DNA from: JAQGMJ01 sp036271855
GTDB lineage: Bacteria; Pseudomonadota; Gammaproteobacteria; Burkholderiales; JAEUOS01
NCBI GenBank assembly: GCA_036271855.1
Contig: DATAZV010000227.1
Span: 1-8,611, forward strand
Reading direction: 5' to 3'
DNA: 8,611 nt
Shown here: positions 1 through 7,344 of the stretch, piece after piece
How the letters are laid out: each line of letters opens with the position of its first letter
Numbering within the stretch: position 1 is the first letter of the stretch
Position numbers and translations under genes: made by a program
The notes under the pieces: model-generated
Databases searched by the model: none
What the model was told of the DNA's origin: nothing
What the model saw: the letters and a program-made list of their open reading frames with translations, nothing else

Positions 1-35
1 CGGATTCCAGGGGCATCTGCAAGCCGCCAGGATGC

Positions 36-65
36 AAAAAAAGCTGCCCGCGGGCAGCTTTTTTG
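36..65 (-). terminator. Intrinsic terminator downstream of sodC
   Basis: Positions 37-64 form a perfect palindrome: an 8-bp GC-rich stem (GCTGCCCG / CGGGCAGC at 43-58) flanked by an A-tract (36-42) and a T-tract (59-64). Read on the minus strand it gives a stem followed by seven U residues, 18 bases after the sodC stop codon. Because both flanks are homopolymeric it should also work for a plus-strand transcript arriving from the left of the window. The stem has essentially no unpaired loop as drawn; in RNA the central bases would open. Confidence 0.88.
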
Positions 66-82
66 GTGTAGGGCGCGGATGG

Positions 83-619
83 TCACAAGCGGTTGATCAC
101 GCCGCAGGCGATGCGCGGCCCGGAATCGCCCGCCGGCTGGCTGTGGTAATCGTCCCGGTCGCGGTGCACCACCACGCTTTTGCCGATGATGCTCAGCGGC
201 CCACCCTCGACGCTCATGCCGCTGACTTCGAAACTGCCGCGCACCCGCCCCTGGGCATCGGTCTTCAGGTTGGGAATGTCGCCGGCGTGGTGCTCACCCA
301 TCGCCCCGCCGTGCTTCTTGCCCAGCGGGTTGAAATGGCCGCCCGCGCTCATCGCGTCAGGCGCGCTGCAATCGCCGCGCTCATGCACATGAAAACCATG
401 TTCCGCATTCGGCTTCAGACCGGAAATGTCGACTGTCACCATCACCGCGTCGGCCCCGTGTGGGCTGAAGCTCACCGTACCCGTGGTCGCGCTACCGTTC
501 TTGGGCGCCAGTTTGGCGGCTGCCACGGCGTTGCGGGCAATGCCGCCACTGCTCCCATGCGAGGCACAACCGGCAGCCAGCAGCGTCGCCAGGGCCAATA
601 CCGCGAGAGATGATTTCAT
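83..619 (-). CDS. sodC: Cu/Zn superoxide dismutase, lipoprotein type (SodC)
   Basis: A 178-residue Cu/Zn superoxide dismutase that dismutates superoxide to oxygen and hydrogen peroxide in the periplasm. The N-terminus is a lipoprotein signal with lipobox LAAGC. Lipidation would be at C18, and the following Ala is not an inner-membrane retention residue, so the protein is probably anchored to the outer membrane. Metal ligands are all visible: H77 and H79 (GFHVHE) and H152 (VVHRDRDDY) for copper, H95 (GGHFNP) as the bridging histidine, and H103, H111 and D114 (HAGD) for zinc. The structural disulfide pair is C84 and C172, and R169 matches the active-site arginine of the family. Length is normal for bacterial SodC plus a short Gly/Ser/Ala linker. 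The ATG at 619 has a GAGG ribosome site 8 bases upstream (628-631). A TAAAAT-like -10 box (643-648) lies just upstream, but I see no good -35. The gene is divergent from moaA and followed by a strong terminator. Complete and intact. Confidence 0.96.
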   Translation of the reverse strand: MKSSLAVLALATLLAAGCASHGSSGGIARNAVAAAKLAPKNGSATTGTVSFSPHGADAVMVTVDISGLKPNAEHGFHVHERGDCSAPDAMSAGGHFNPLGKKHGGAMGEHHAGDIPNLKTDAQGRVRGSFEVSGMSVEGGPLSIIGKSVVVHRDRDDYHSQPAGDSGPRIACGVINRL

Positions 620-818
620 TCGATATTCCTCTACCTTGTTCCATTTTAGCGACGCGCCCGCAGTGTATTCCCGCGCGCCCGGCTCGGCCCTCTGACTTCA
701 TCCCACAGGCGGAGTTCAGGATAAAACGACTGTTTGCGCCTAAATTCAGATACATCAAGGAGTTGCAAAAGCTCTCTTTGCTATCATCTCACTTCATATC
801 AGGCGCAACTTATCCCCC

Positions 819-1922
<1,104 letters not shown>

Positions 1923-1951
1923 CCGATGTCGTGGCGGGGTCGGCGGCTAGC

Positions 1952-2809
1952 TTATGGCATTTTCAGGTCGATCGGCAGTCGCAAGCCGCTTTCTGCCTCA
2001 AGCGTGCCCTTGAGTTGCAGAGGCATGCGCCATTTTGCGGGCGGCTTTTCACCGGGGTCAGCCACGAATACCGAAAACGGCAGGTCACGCGTCTCCCCGG
2101 CAAGTATCGGCCGTTGCGAGACGGCAAAGTTGATCGCCTGGCGATCGGCGTCGGTTGCGCCCAACACACCGTCCAGGCGGTCGTGCGACAGTCCTTCGTT
2201 GATCACCTTGGCCACCGGCACCTGCTGGCCGTTGACCTCGGCCAGATGAACGTCGAGCAGTCGCAGCTTGGGCGCCGCGTCGCCGATGCGCACATAGACA
2301 ATGACCGCGATGCGCCCCTGTACCGGCACCGGCAGGTTGCCGGCCATCGCCCTCGAAAGCGTGCCTTCGTCCTGCTCGATCATGATGGCAAAGCGGCATT
2401 CGCCCGTCGGCGCGTCGGCGGGTATCTGCACTTCGAAACGGATCTTGCGCACCGCGTTCGGGTTCAGTACGATTGAACGCCGCTCCAGCGCCACCCAGGG
2501 GCGGCAACTATTGGCTGCCAGCGCGTCCTCGAATGCCGGGCCGCCGCCGGAATCGAGCACCCAGTCGTTGGTGAACAGGCGGTAGTTGCCGGGCTCTATA
2601 TCAGCATTGCTGATCTCCACCGAATCGCGCACGGTTTCGCCCGGCTTGCCCGCCAGTTCGAAGCGTGGCGGCGAAGCCACCGCGGCGAACATGGCGGCAT
2701 GCGCTGCGCCCGCGCTCAGGGCGGCAGCGAAAGCCAGCAAGCGCAGCCCTTGCCGCAACGCGCGCAGGTTACTCGGTTTCAAGCTCGAAATAAGGCTGGA
2801 ATTGAACAT
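1952..2809 (-). CDS. PapD-like periplasmic chaperone of a fimbria-like system
   Basis: A 285-residue secreted protein and the last gene of the minus-strand cluster. Residues 1-38 are a signal peptide with a long basic n-region (KPSNLRALRQGLR), a hydrophobic stretch (LLAFAAALSAGA) and a cleavage site near AHA-A. The mature part has the two-domain immunoglobulin layout of PapD/FimC-type chaperones. The first domain (about 45-150) has the strand pattern PPRFELAGKPGETV, then RRSIVLNPNAVRKIRFEVQIP and ECRFAIMIE, matching the F1-G1 area of pilus chaperones. The second (about 165-285) has VPVAKVINEG and ILAGETRDLPF, like the chaperone C-terminal domain. C102 and C138 could form a disulfide. Expected role: cap secreted subunits in the periplasm and hand them to the outer-membrane barrel. 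The ATG at 2809 overlaps the upstream gene by 41 bases and has GGGGAG only 2 bases before it; a TTG at 2758, after the upstream stop, is an alternative start. The fold call is mine from pattern only, and sequence divergence from classical chaperones is large. Confidence 0.68.
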   Translation of the reverse strand: MFNSSLISSLKPSNLRALRQGLRLLAFAAALSAGAAHAAMFAAVASPPRFELAGKPGETVRDSVEISNADIEPGNYRLFTNDWVLDSGGGPAFEDALAANSCRPWVALERRSIVLNPNAVRKIRFEVQIPADAPTGECRFAIMIEQDEGTLSRAMAGNLPVPVQGRIAVIVYVRIGDAAPKLRLLDVHLAEVNGQQVPVAKVINEGLSHDRLDGVLGATDADRQAINFAVSQRPILAGETRDLPFSVFVADPGEKPPAKWRMPLQLKGTLEAESGLRLPIDLKMP

Positions 2810-3254
2810 TGCTCCCCAGGGTACGGCTATCGGCCGTCACGAAAAAATCGAACCAGTCGCCGGTGACGGTGGCGCCGATGCGCCCCTCGTAAACCAGCGT
2901 GCGCGTGCCCGGCGAGGCGATCCCCGCGTGCATTGCACCGCGTGTACGCCACTCGATCCGCATGTCGGGCGGCAAGGCGCCGGAATTGGCAATCGACGGC
3001 AACACCAGGAAAATGCGCGCGTGGCGGCCGACGTAGCTATCTGTCTTCAGGCGCACCTCGACGCTGGCGCGCGCCAGGATCGATAGCAGGTCCGGCCCGC
3101 GGCCGGGAACCGGGAAGGTGTCGCGCCACTCCTGGCGCAGGTAGATACGCGGTGCCGACGACAGGCTGTCGTCCAGGCGCACCGGCGCGGCCCGCGCCGG
3201 CGCGGCGCACAACAGGGCCGCGAGCATGCCGGCGCAAAAGGCGGGCAAGTTCAT
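2769..3254 (-). CDS. Small secreted protein of unknown function in the fimbria-like cluster
   Basis: A 161-residue protein I do not recognise. Residues 1-22 are a Sec signal peptide (hydrophobic AFCAGMLAALLCAAPARA, cleavage near RAA-P). The mature protein of about 139 residues looks all-beta, with alternating strands such as ASVEVRLKTD, ARIFLVLPS, MRIEWRTRG, TLVYEGRIGATV, WFDFFVTADSR and VQFQPYFELE. It has no cysteine after the signal peptide. Its ATG overlaps the stop of the upstream subunit gene (ATGA, 3251-3254) and its end runs 41 bases into the chaperone gene, so it is almost certainly co-translated with both. Placed between subunit 2 and the chaperone, it could be a minor or tip subunit, an adaptor, or an accessory periplasmic factor; the sequence does not decide. 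It lacks the C-terminal SMP ending of the two upstream subunits. Confidence 0.82.
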   Translation of the reverse strand: MNLPAFCAGMLAALLCAAPARAAPVRLDDSLSSAPRIYLRQEWRDTFPVPGRGPDLLSILARASVEVRLKTDSYVGRHARIFLVLPSIANSGALPPDMRIEWRTRGAMHAGIASPGTRTLVYEGRIGATVTGDWFDFFVTADSRTLGSNVQFQPYFELETE

Positions 3255-3898
3255 GGCATCGACAAGGTATAAGTGACGCGCCCGCGATACGTGCCGGCTG
3301 CCACAATGCCGGTATTCGCATAACTGAAAGTGTGGCAGGACTCGTACTGGCGCGAAGTGGTCATGTTGAGCAGGGTCTGGGCGGCGCCGGTATTGAACAC
3401 GCCGGACGGGACGGAATTGTCCGATGAAGTCCAGCTGATCTGCGAAAACGGCAGGATCTGGCCGGTGGCATTCGACAACGGCACTGCGGAGTTCAGGGAC
3501 AGGACAGCGTTGGCGGTACCGCGCGGGACCCGTGCAATTGCCGACACCAGCACCCTGCGGCCATCACTGCATGTGAGCGACACCGGCGGATAGGGATCGA
3601 TGGTGTTCGGATTGCTGGTACTCATCACCTGAGCCGATGAATTGCCCAGCGACGCCGCAGGCACGGTTACGGACACCACGTCGACCGTCGGGTTGGCCGG
3701 CATCGTCTGGCCGCCGCTGCCGCCGGTGCCCACCTGCAGGTGCAACTGGCGCGCCGGCGAAGGCCCGAGATCGAAAATCAGCGCATGCGCGGGCCCCGGC
3801 ATGGCCCAGGCCAGCGTGGCGGCGGCGCCGACAAACAAAAGGCCGCGTCCCGGAAGACGCGGCCTTGAGATGATCCCTTTGCTGCTTGCGACTCCCAT
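3251..3898 (-). CDS. Secreted fimbria-like subunit 2 (related to subunit 1)
   Basis: A secreted protein of about 215 residues, counted from the ATG at 3898. The signal peptide has a long basic n-region (SKGIISRPRLPGR) and a hydrophobic core (LLFVGAAATLAWAM), with cleavage near AHA-L at about residue 39. The mature part is Ser/Thr/Val-rich and beta-like, with two cysteines (about C110 and C188) that may form a disulfide. Its end, SYANTGIVAAGTYRGRVTYT then LSMP, matches the end of subunit 1 (SYANST..AAGTY...GRVTYTASMP). A second shared patch is LPFSQIS here versus IPWTQIT there, so the two are paralogous. The start is uncertain: no Shine-Dalgarno precedes ATG 3898, a TTG at 3907 and a TTG at 3838 are alternatives, and an intrinsic terminator hairpin lies inside the coding sequence at 3839-3866. 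The charged n-region supports a start upstream of the hairpin. The stop overlaps the next start by 4 bases. The family is not recognised by name. Confidence 0.78.
   Translation of the reverse strand: MGVASSKGIISRPRLPGRGLLFVGAAATLAWAMPGPAHALIFDLGPSPARQLHLQVGTGGSGGQTMPANPTVDVVSVTVPAASLGNSSAQVMSTSNPNTIDPYPPVSLTCSDGRRVLVSAIARVPRGTANAVLSLNSAVPLSNATGQILPFSQISWTSSDNSVPSGVFNTGAAQTLLNMTTSRQYESCHTFSYANTGIVAAGTYRGRVTYTLSMP
3831..3866 (-). terminator. Terminator or attenuator hairpin inside the start of subunit 2
   Basis: On the minus strand, a perfect 11-bp stem AAGGCCGCGTC / GACGCGGCCTT (3866-3856 and 3849-3839) closes a 6-base loop and runs into TTTTGTTTGT, the classical form of an intrinsic terminator. 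It begins 58 bases after the subunit 1 stop and lies about 32 bases downstream of the ATG proposed for subunit 2, within codons for its signal-peptide n-region. Likely role: stop most transcripts after subunit 1 and allow partial read-through to subunit 2, the small secreted protein and the chaperone. Confidence 0.85.
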
Positions 3899-3924
3899 AG
3901 GAGCCAATTATGGCACGTCGCCGT

Positions 3925-4539
3925 TCAGGGCATCGACGCGGTATAGGTGACGCGGCCGTTTTTCGCAACCGTGGCACCGTAGGTACCGGCAGCGGGTAAC
4001 GTGCTGTTGGCGTAGCTATAGGTCCAACGCGCGTCGGCCGTAGTGATACCGGCTACCGGCGCCGGAGCGGACACGTTGGCACCCGTGCCGGTGGCGGGAA
4101 TCACCGGCGCCGGCAGAATCGCCGCGGCCGAGGTCAGCGTCGTCGCCACGGTGGTGATCTGGGTCCAGGGAATGGTGTTGGTAGAAGCGGCTTCAGTCAG
4201 CGCGCCGGTAGTGGCCGCGTTGATGGTGATCTGGCTTTTGTTGCCCTTCACGCTGGCGGTGACCACGCCGTTGCCCAAGTCGCCGCTGGCTGCCGTTGCG
4301 GCAAGCGCGCCGGTGCCCAACTGGGCGGCAGTCGGGGTGAAGCTGATGGCCGAAATGCCGGCCGCGAGGGCGCCAACGCGGAATGAAAGCGTCGCCGGAA
4401 TGACGATCGTGAAATCCAGGTGGGCGGTAGTCGCAGCGGTACCGGTTGTGGCCTCGGCGAAGACCGGAGCCGAAAAGACCGCCATCGAAGCGACCAGCGA
4501 GGCCCCGAGTAACGAAGACAGTTTATTAAGTTTCATCAT
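3925..4539 (-). CDS. Major secreted fimbria-like subunit 1
   Basis: A 204-residue secreted protein (counted from the ATG at 4539) rich in Ala, Thr, Gly and Val, with no cysteine. Residues 1-28 are a clear signal peptide (MMKLNKLSSLLG..., cleavage near VFA-E). The mature protein starts with a patch containing LDFTIVIPATLSFRVG (about 41-56), also seen in the divergent gene at 7605-8108. It ends in WTYSYANST..AAGTY...GRVTYTASMP, a signature shared with subunit 2. The composition and predicted all-beta character fit a self-assembling surface fibre, and first place after a promoter region and before a terminator fits a highly expressed major subunit. It resembles spore-coat-U/fimbrial subunits only in general build; I cannot assign it to CS1, type 1 or SCPU families. 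The frame extends upstream to a TTG at 4560, but the ribosome site decides for the ATG pair. Confidence 0.82.
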   Translation of the reverse strand: MMKLNKLSSLLGASLVASMAVFSAPVFAEATTGTAATTAHLDFTIVIPATLSFRVGALAAGISAISFTPTAAQLGTGALAATAASGDLGNGVVTASVKGNKSQITINAATTGALTEAASTNTIPWTQITTVATTLTSAAAILPAPVIPATGTGANVSAPAPVAGITTADARWTYSYANSTLPAAGTYGATVAKNGRVTYTASMP

Positions 4540-4549
4540 TTTTCCCTCC
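4534..4549 (-). promoter_or_regulatory. Ribosome binding site and double ATG of subunit 1
   Basis: On the minus strand GGAGGG (4549-4544) is followed by AAAA and then two consecutive ATG codons (4539-4537 and 4536-4534). GGAGG is 5 bases from the first ATG and 8 from the second, so either may be used; the products differ by one Met. This is the best ribosome site in the window, in keeping with strong expression, and it rules out the upstream TTG at 4560. Confidence 0.8.
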
Positions 4550-4893
4550 GAACAAAGCAATCTCTGGTGGAGATAAAGTCAAAAGTAGGTTATTCCCGGA
4601 TATCTCTGTTTTTATTGGATAAACGGGTTCAACGCCGATGGAATCCTAACCCGAATAGCATGAAAACGCTCCAGTGACTTTTTAAACAAAGGTTAAAAAA
4701 CCACGTTTAATGTGAGAAAACTCAAATTCTGCCCTGTATTTAACATTTATTAACATTTAAAGATTTAATTTAGCCGGCCAGAAGCCGTTAAAACCCGGGA
4801 GCGCGAGGCGAAATGCGGAAATTCACCCATGCCTTTTCGAAGCCAGCCGGGTGACCTGCCGCCGGTTCGAATATTCGAGTAAATCGGCGTGTT
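4540..4893 (-). promoter_or_regulatory. AT-rich control region upstream of subunit 1
   Basis: These 354 bases hold no gene I can support. Positions about 4680-4770 are strikingly AT-rich against GC-rich surroundings (runs such as TTTTTAAACAAAGG, a tandem TTAACATTTA repeat and AGATTTAATTTAG), which suggests promoter DNA and a target for an H-NS-like or other AT-binding regulator. A TTGACT (4582-4577, minus strand) resembles a -35 box, but no good -10 follows at 17 bases. A 12-base perfect palindrome TCGAATATTCGA lies at 4867-4878 just after the usher-like gene's stop; it has no T-tract, so it is more an operator-like site than a terminator. The region implies that the subunit cluster has its own promoter, separate from the usher-like gene. 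Confidence 0.5.
4740..4759. repeat. Tandem 10-bp direct repeat
   Basis: TTAACATTTA occurs twice with no gap (4740-4749 and 4750-4759). The 10-bp period puts both copies on the same face of the helix, as expected for cooperative binding of a regulator. It lies about 200 bases upstream of the subunit 1 start. Confidence 0.6.
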
Positions 4894-7344
4894 CTACTGA
4901 TTCAGCCGCACCAGTGGAAATATCACTTCCGCATTGCCACGCACCTGCGCGTCCACCGCGCGGGGCGCCTCGTCGAGCAGTCCCCAGGGCAAGGGCACCT
5001 TGTCCACCTGCAGGCTCACGCGATGGGTACCCGGCCCGATCGACACAAACTCGAAGCGCCCGGTGGCGTCGGTGATGGCGCGATAGACGTTGTCGAGCAC
5101 CACCGTGATGCCGGCGCCGGCCTTCTCTCCTGCCTGCTGCACGCCATCGTGGTTTTCATCGAAAAACACGGTGCCCGAAACGCGTGAACTGGCCGCCGGG
5201 CCGCGGTTGCCGGCCGCGTAGTAAGGCGTGCCGGAGACACTGTCGTAGCGCAGCGTGAGCATCACCACCTTCTCGTCCCCCGGCGGATTGCCCAAGACGT
5301 TCAAATCCGGATTGCGCGTCCGCCGCCAGGAAAGAGTGTTGTCCAACGTCCAGTAGCGTCCCAGGCGCCAGCGCAGGCTGCCGGCCACCTGGGTACCGAC
5401 CTCGGTAGCACGGCTGTCGGCGCGCAACTGGTAGACGTTGGCATTGGCGCTCGCATAGGCGTCGCCCACATAGACGCCGCGAAATATCAGGGCCGCGTTG
5501 ACGCGGTGGGTACGGCCCAGCGTTTCGGTGTATTCGTCGGCATAGCCCAGTGTCGTGCCCAGGCCCAGCCTGGCAATCTCCTGGTCCCATTGCACGCCCT
5601 GGGTGCGGTCCCCGCCGTTGCGCAGGTCGGCGCCGAAGGTGACTTGCAGGCGCGTGACACCCACCAGGGTCTCGCGCGAGCCGAACACCTGACCATCGAT
5701 GCGATTGCTGTCGGGCACCGTGGAGACACCGCCCGGCGGCTCCAGCGTGCGGCTGGCACGCAGGTTGAGCGAGCCACCGACGGTGGAGAGCCGGTCGACG
5801 CGCTGGTTGACCGTGCCGAACACCTGGGCGGTACGCACCAGCGCTTGCGCCGGGTCGCGCTGGAAGTTGGTCTCGGTGTATTCGGCGCCCATTGAATAGC
5901 CGCGGCCGACGCCGCGCGAATCGGCGCGCCAATAGAGCCCCTGCTGGCCGGAAGCGACTGGAAAATCCGCCCAGGCGACGTTTTGATCGAAACGATACAG
6001 GCCGTAGTGGTGATACAGGCTGAGGCTACGCTCTTCACCATCGAACCACAGGGCGGCATGGCCGCCGCTATCTGCAAGGCCGTGCAATTGCAGGCGCCGC
6101 CCGCCGTCCGGCGTTGCGTACTCCGCCGCCAGGCCGACGCTGGTGTGGTCGGGTGTGTTCAACGCTCCCTTGACCACCCAGGTCTGCGCGCCAAGCAACC
6201 AGCGTTCGCCGACGTGGCCCTGCATGCCCAGCCCGGTCATTTCCCCTTGCACGGTATTGAAGCCGGAGGCCGTGCTGCCGCTGAACTGGCCGATACGTCC
6301 GCTGGAAAAATTGAACTCGGTGCCGGCGTTGTCATAGATGCGAGTCGAAACGCCGAGCACCGGGCTGCTGGTCAGATAATTGCGAAATGAGCGGCTGACC
6401 AGAGGGCTGCTTTGCGTATAGACCGCGCCAAGCGCGCTGTCCATCGACCGCGTTCTGTCCAGGGCAAAGCGGCTCTGGCTCAAGGTGATGCGATTGCCGT
6501 CGGCGCGCGGCGGCAGCGTAGTGCCGAAGCCCATGTCCGAGGCGTCCCGATTTTTTGAAAGAAAGCCGGCAACGGTGTAGTCGAACACACCGTAGTCGCG
6601 GGTCTCGCGCTGGCCACGAAATTCCACCCCTTGCTCGCGAAAGCCGCCGCCGTTTGAATATTTCCAGTCGCTCAGACTGTAGATCGCCGAAAAGCTGCGC
6701 CGGCCCGGCTTCTCTTCCTCACGGTCTGCCGCGTCCCCGCGCGGGTCGTCGGCGTCCTTTTCATTGATCACCCGGTCCACATAGGGCGGCCGCTGCACCG
6801 GCACGTTGGTAGGCTGCGGCAGGGGCAAACCCGGCGCCGGTGCGGCAGGCGCTGGCGCCGCGGGAAGCGGCGCCAGCGCAGACGACTGGGCCAGCGTGGA
6901 TGGCGCGTCCGGTCGCGCACCAGGGGCCGCCACTACGGACGAGGGCGCAAGAGCGGTTCTCGCGGCAGCACCAAGCCCTGCATACCGCGACGCCGGGACC
7001 CCTTTTAGGGCAGGCAGTGCAGGCAACTCAAGCGCCAGATCAGCCGCCGTAGCGGGTGCGAGCTTCAGCGAGGAAGAGGCCCCGAGAGCCAGGGACGTGG
7101 TAGCCCCGGCGGCGGACGCCGAAGCGGCGGTCTCAGTTCCACCCGCGCCGCTTTGGCTCTGGAGCGTCAGTGCAAGAGCGAGCTTGGGCGCGGCCCCGCC
7201 CTCAGGCCTCGTCGCGGAAGCAGGCCTTGGAGCAAAGGTGCGGCTGAGTTTCCAGAGCAAGGCGCCCGCCAGGGCGAAAAAGACCAATGCCAAAGCAAGA
7301 CGCCACTTTAGCTTGCGTGCCCAAGCGATTGATTGCGAAGACAA
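4894..7344 (-). CDS. Usher-like outer-membrane beta-barrel protein with C-terminal SdrD-B-like domain
   Basis: An 816-residue protein with no cysteine that I can see. Order of parts: a basic start and one hydrophobic helix (about 15-31, LALALVFFALAGALLW) with no obvious signal-peptidase site; a low-complexity Ala/Pro/Ser-rich stretch (about 37-187); a charged patch (about 191-215, EKDADDPRGDAADREEEK); about 500 residues (216-712) of alternating amphipathic strands rich in Tyr, Trp, Arg and Gly that look like a large beta-barrel; and a C-terminal beta-sandwich (about 720-816). That last domain begins GTVFFDENHDGVQQAGE, a DxNxDG calcium-loop pattern (D729, N731, D733, E740) as in SdrD B-like repeats, and continues ITDATGRFEFVSIGPGTHRV. 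Size, barrel and terminal sandwich recall chaperone-usher ushers, and the neighbours (secreted subunits, PapD-like chaperone) support that role, but I do not see classical usher motifs. The start is a TTG at 7344; an in-frame TAA at 7354-7356 excludes longer forms. GAAGG lies 3 bases before the TTG. Function is inferred from context. Confidence 0.75.
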   Translation of the reverse strand: MSSQSIAWARKLKWRLALALVFFALAGALLWKLSRTFAPRPASATRPEGGAAPKLALALTLQSQSGAGGTETAASASAAGATTSLALGASSSLKLAPATAADLALELPALPALKGVPASRYAGLGAAARTALAPSSVVAAPGARPDAPSTLAQSSALAPLPAAPAPAAPAPGLPLPQPTNVPVQRPPYVDRVINEKDADDPRGDAADREEEKPGRRSFSAIYSLSDWKYSNGGGFREQGVEFRGQRETRDYGVFDYTVAGFLSKNRDASDMGFGTTLPPRADGNRITLSQSRFALDRTRSMDSALGAVYTQSSPLVSRSFRNYLTSSPVLGVSTRIYDNAGTEFNFSSGRIGQFSGSTASGFNTVQGEMTGLGMQGHVGERWLLGAQTWVVKGALNTPDHTSVGLAAEYATPDGGRRLQLHGLADSGGHAALWFDGEERSLSLYHHYGLYRFDQNVAWADFPVASGQQGLYWRADSRGVGRGYSMGAEYTETNFQRDPAQALVRTAQVFGTVNQRVDRLSTVGGSLNLRASRTLEPPGGVSTVPDSNRIDGQVFGSRETLVGVTRLQVTFGADLRNGGDRTQGVQWDQEIARLGLGTTLGYADEYTETLGRTHRVNAALIFRGVYVGDAYASANANVYQLRADSRATEVGTQVAGSLRWRLGRYWTLDNTLSWRRTRNPDLNVLGNPPGDEKVVMLTLRYDSVSGTPYYAAGNRGPAASSRVSGTVFFDENHDGVQQAGEKAGAGITVVLDNVYRAITDATGRFEFVSIGPGTHRVSLQVDKVPLPWGLLDEAPRAVDAQVRGNAEVIFPLVRLNQ

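Noticed and set aside
32..613. Plus-strand 193-codon open frame across sodC
   Set aside because: It is antisense to sodC, includes the terminator palindrome in its first codons and has no recognisable domain.
4560..4582. TTGACT (4582-4577) as -35 box of a promoter immediately before subunit 1
   Set aside because: At 17 bases the -10 position reads TGCTTT, a poor match, and the transcript would start inside the ribosome site; kept only as a mention in the control region.
4867..4878. Palindrome TCGAATATTCGA as terminator of the usher-like gene
   Set aside because: It has no GC-rich stem or T-tract; at most it is a protein-binding site.
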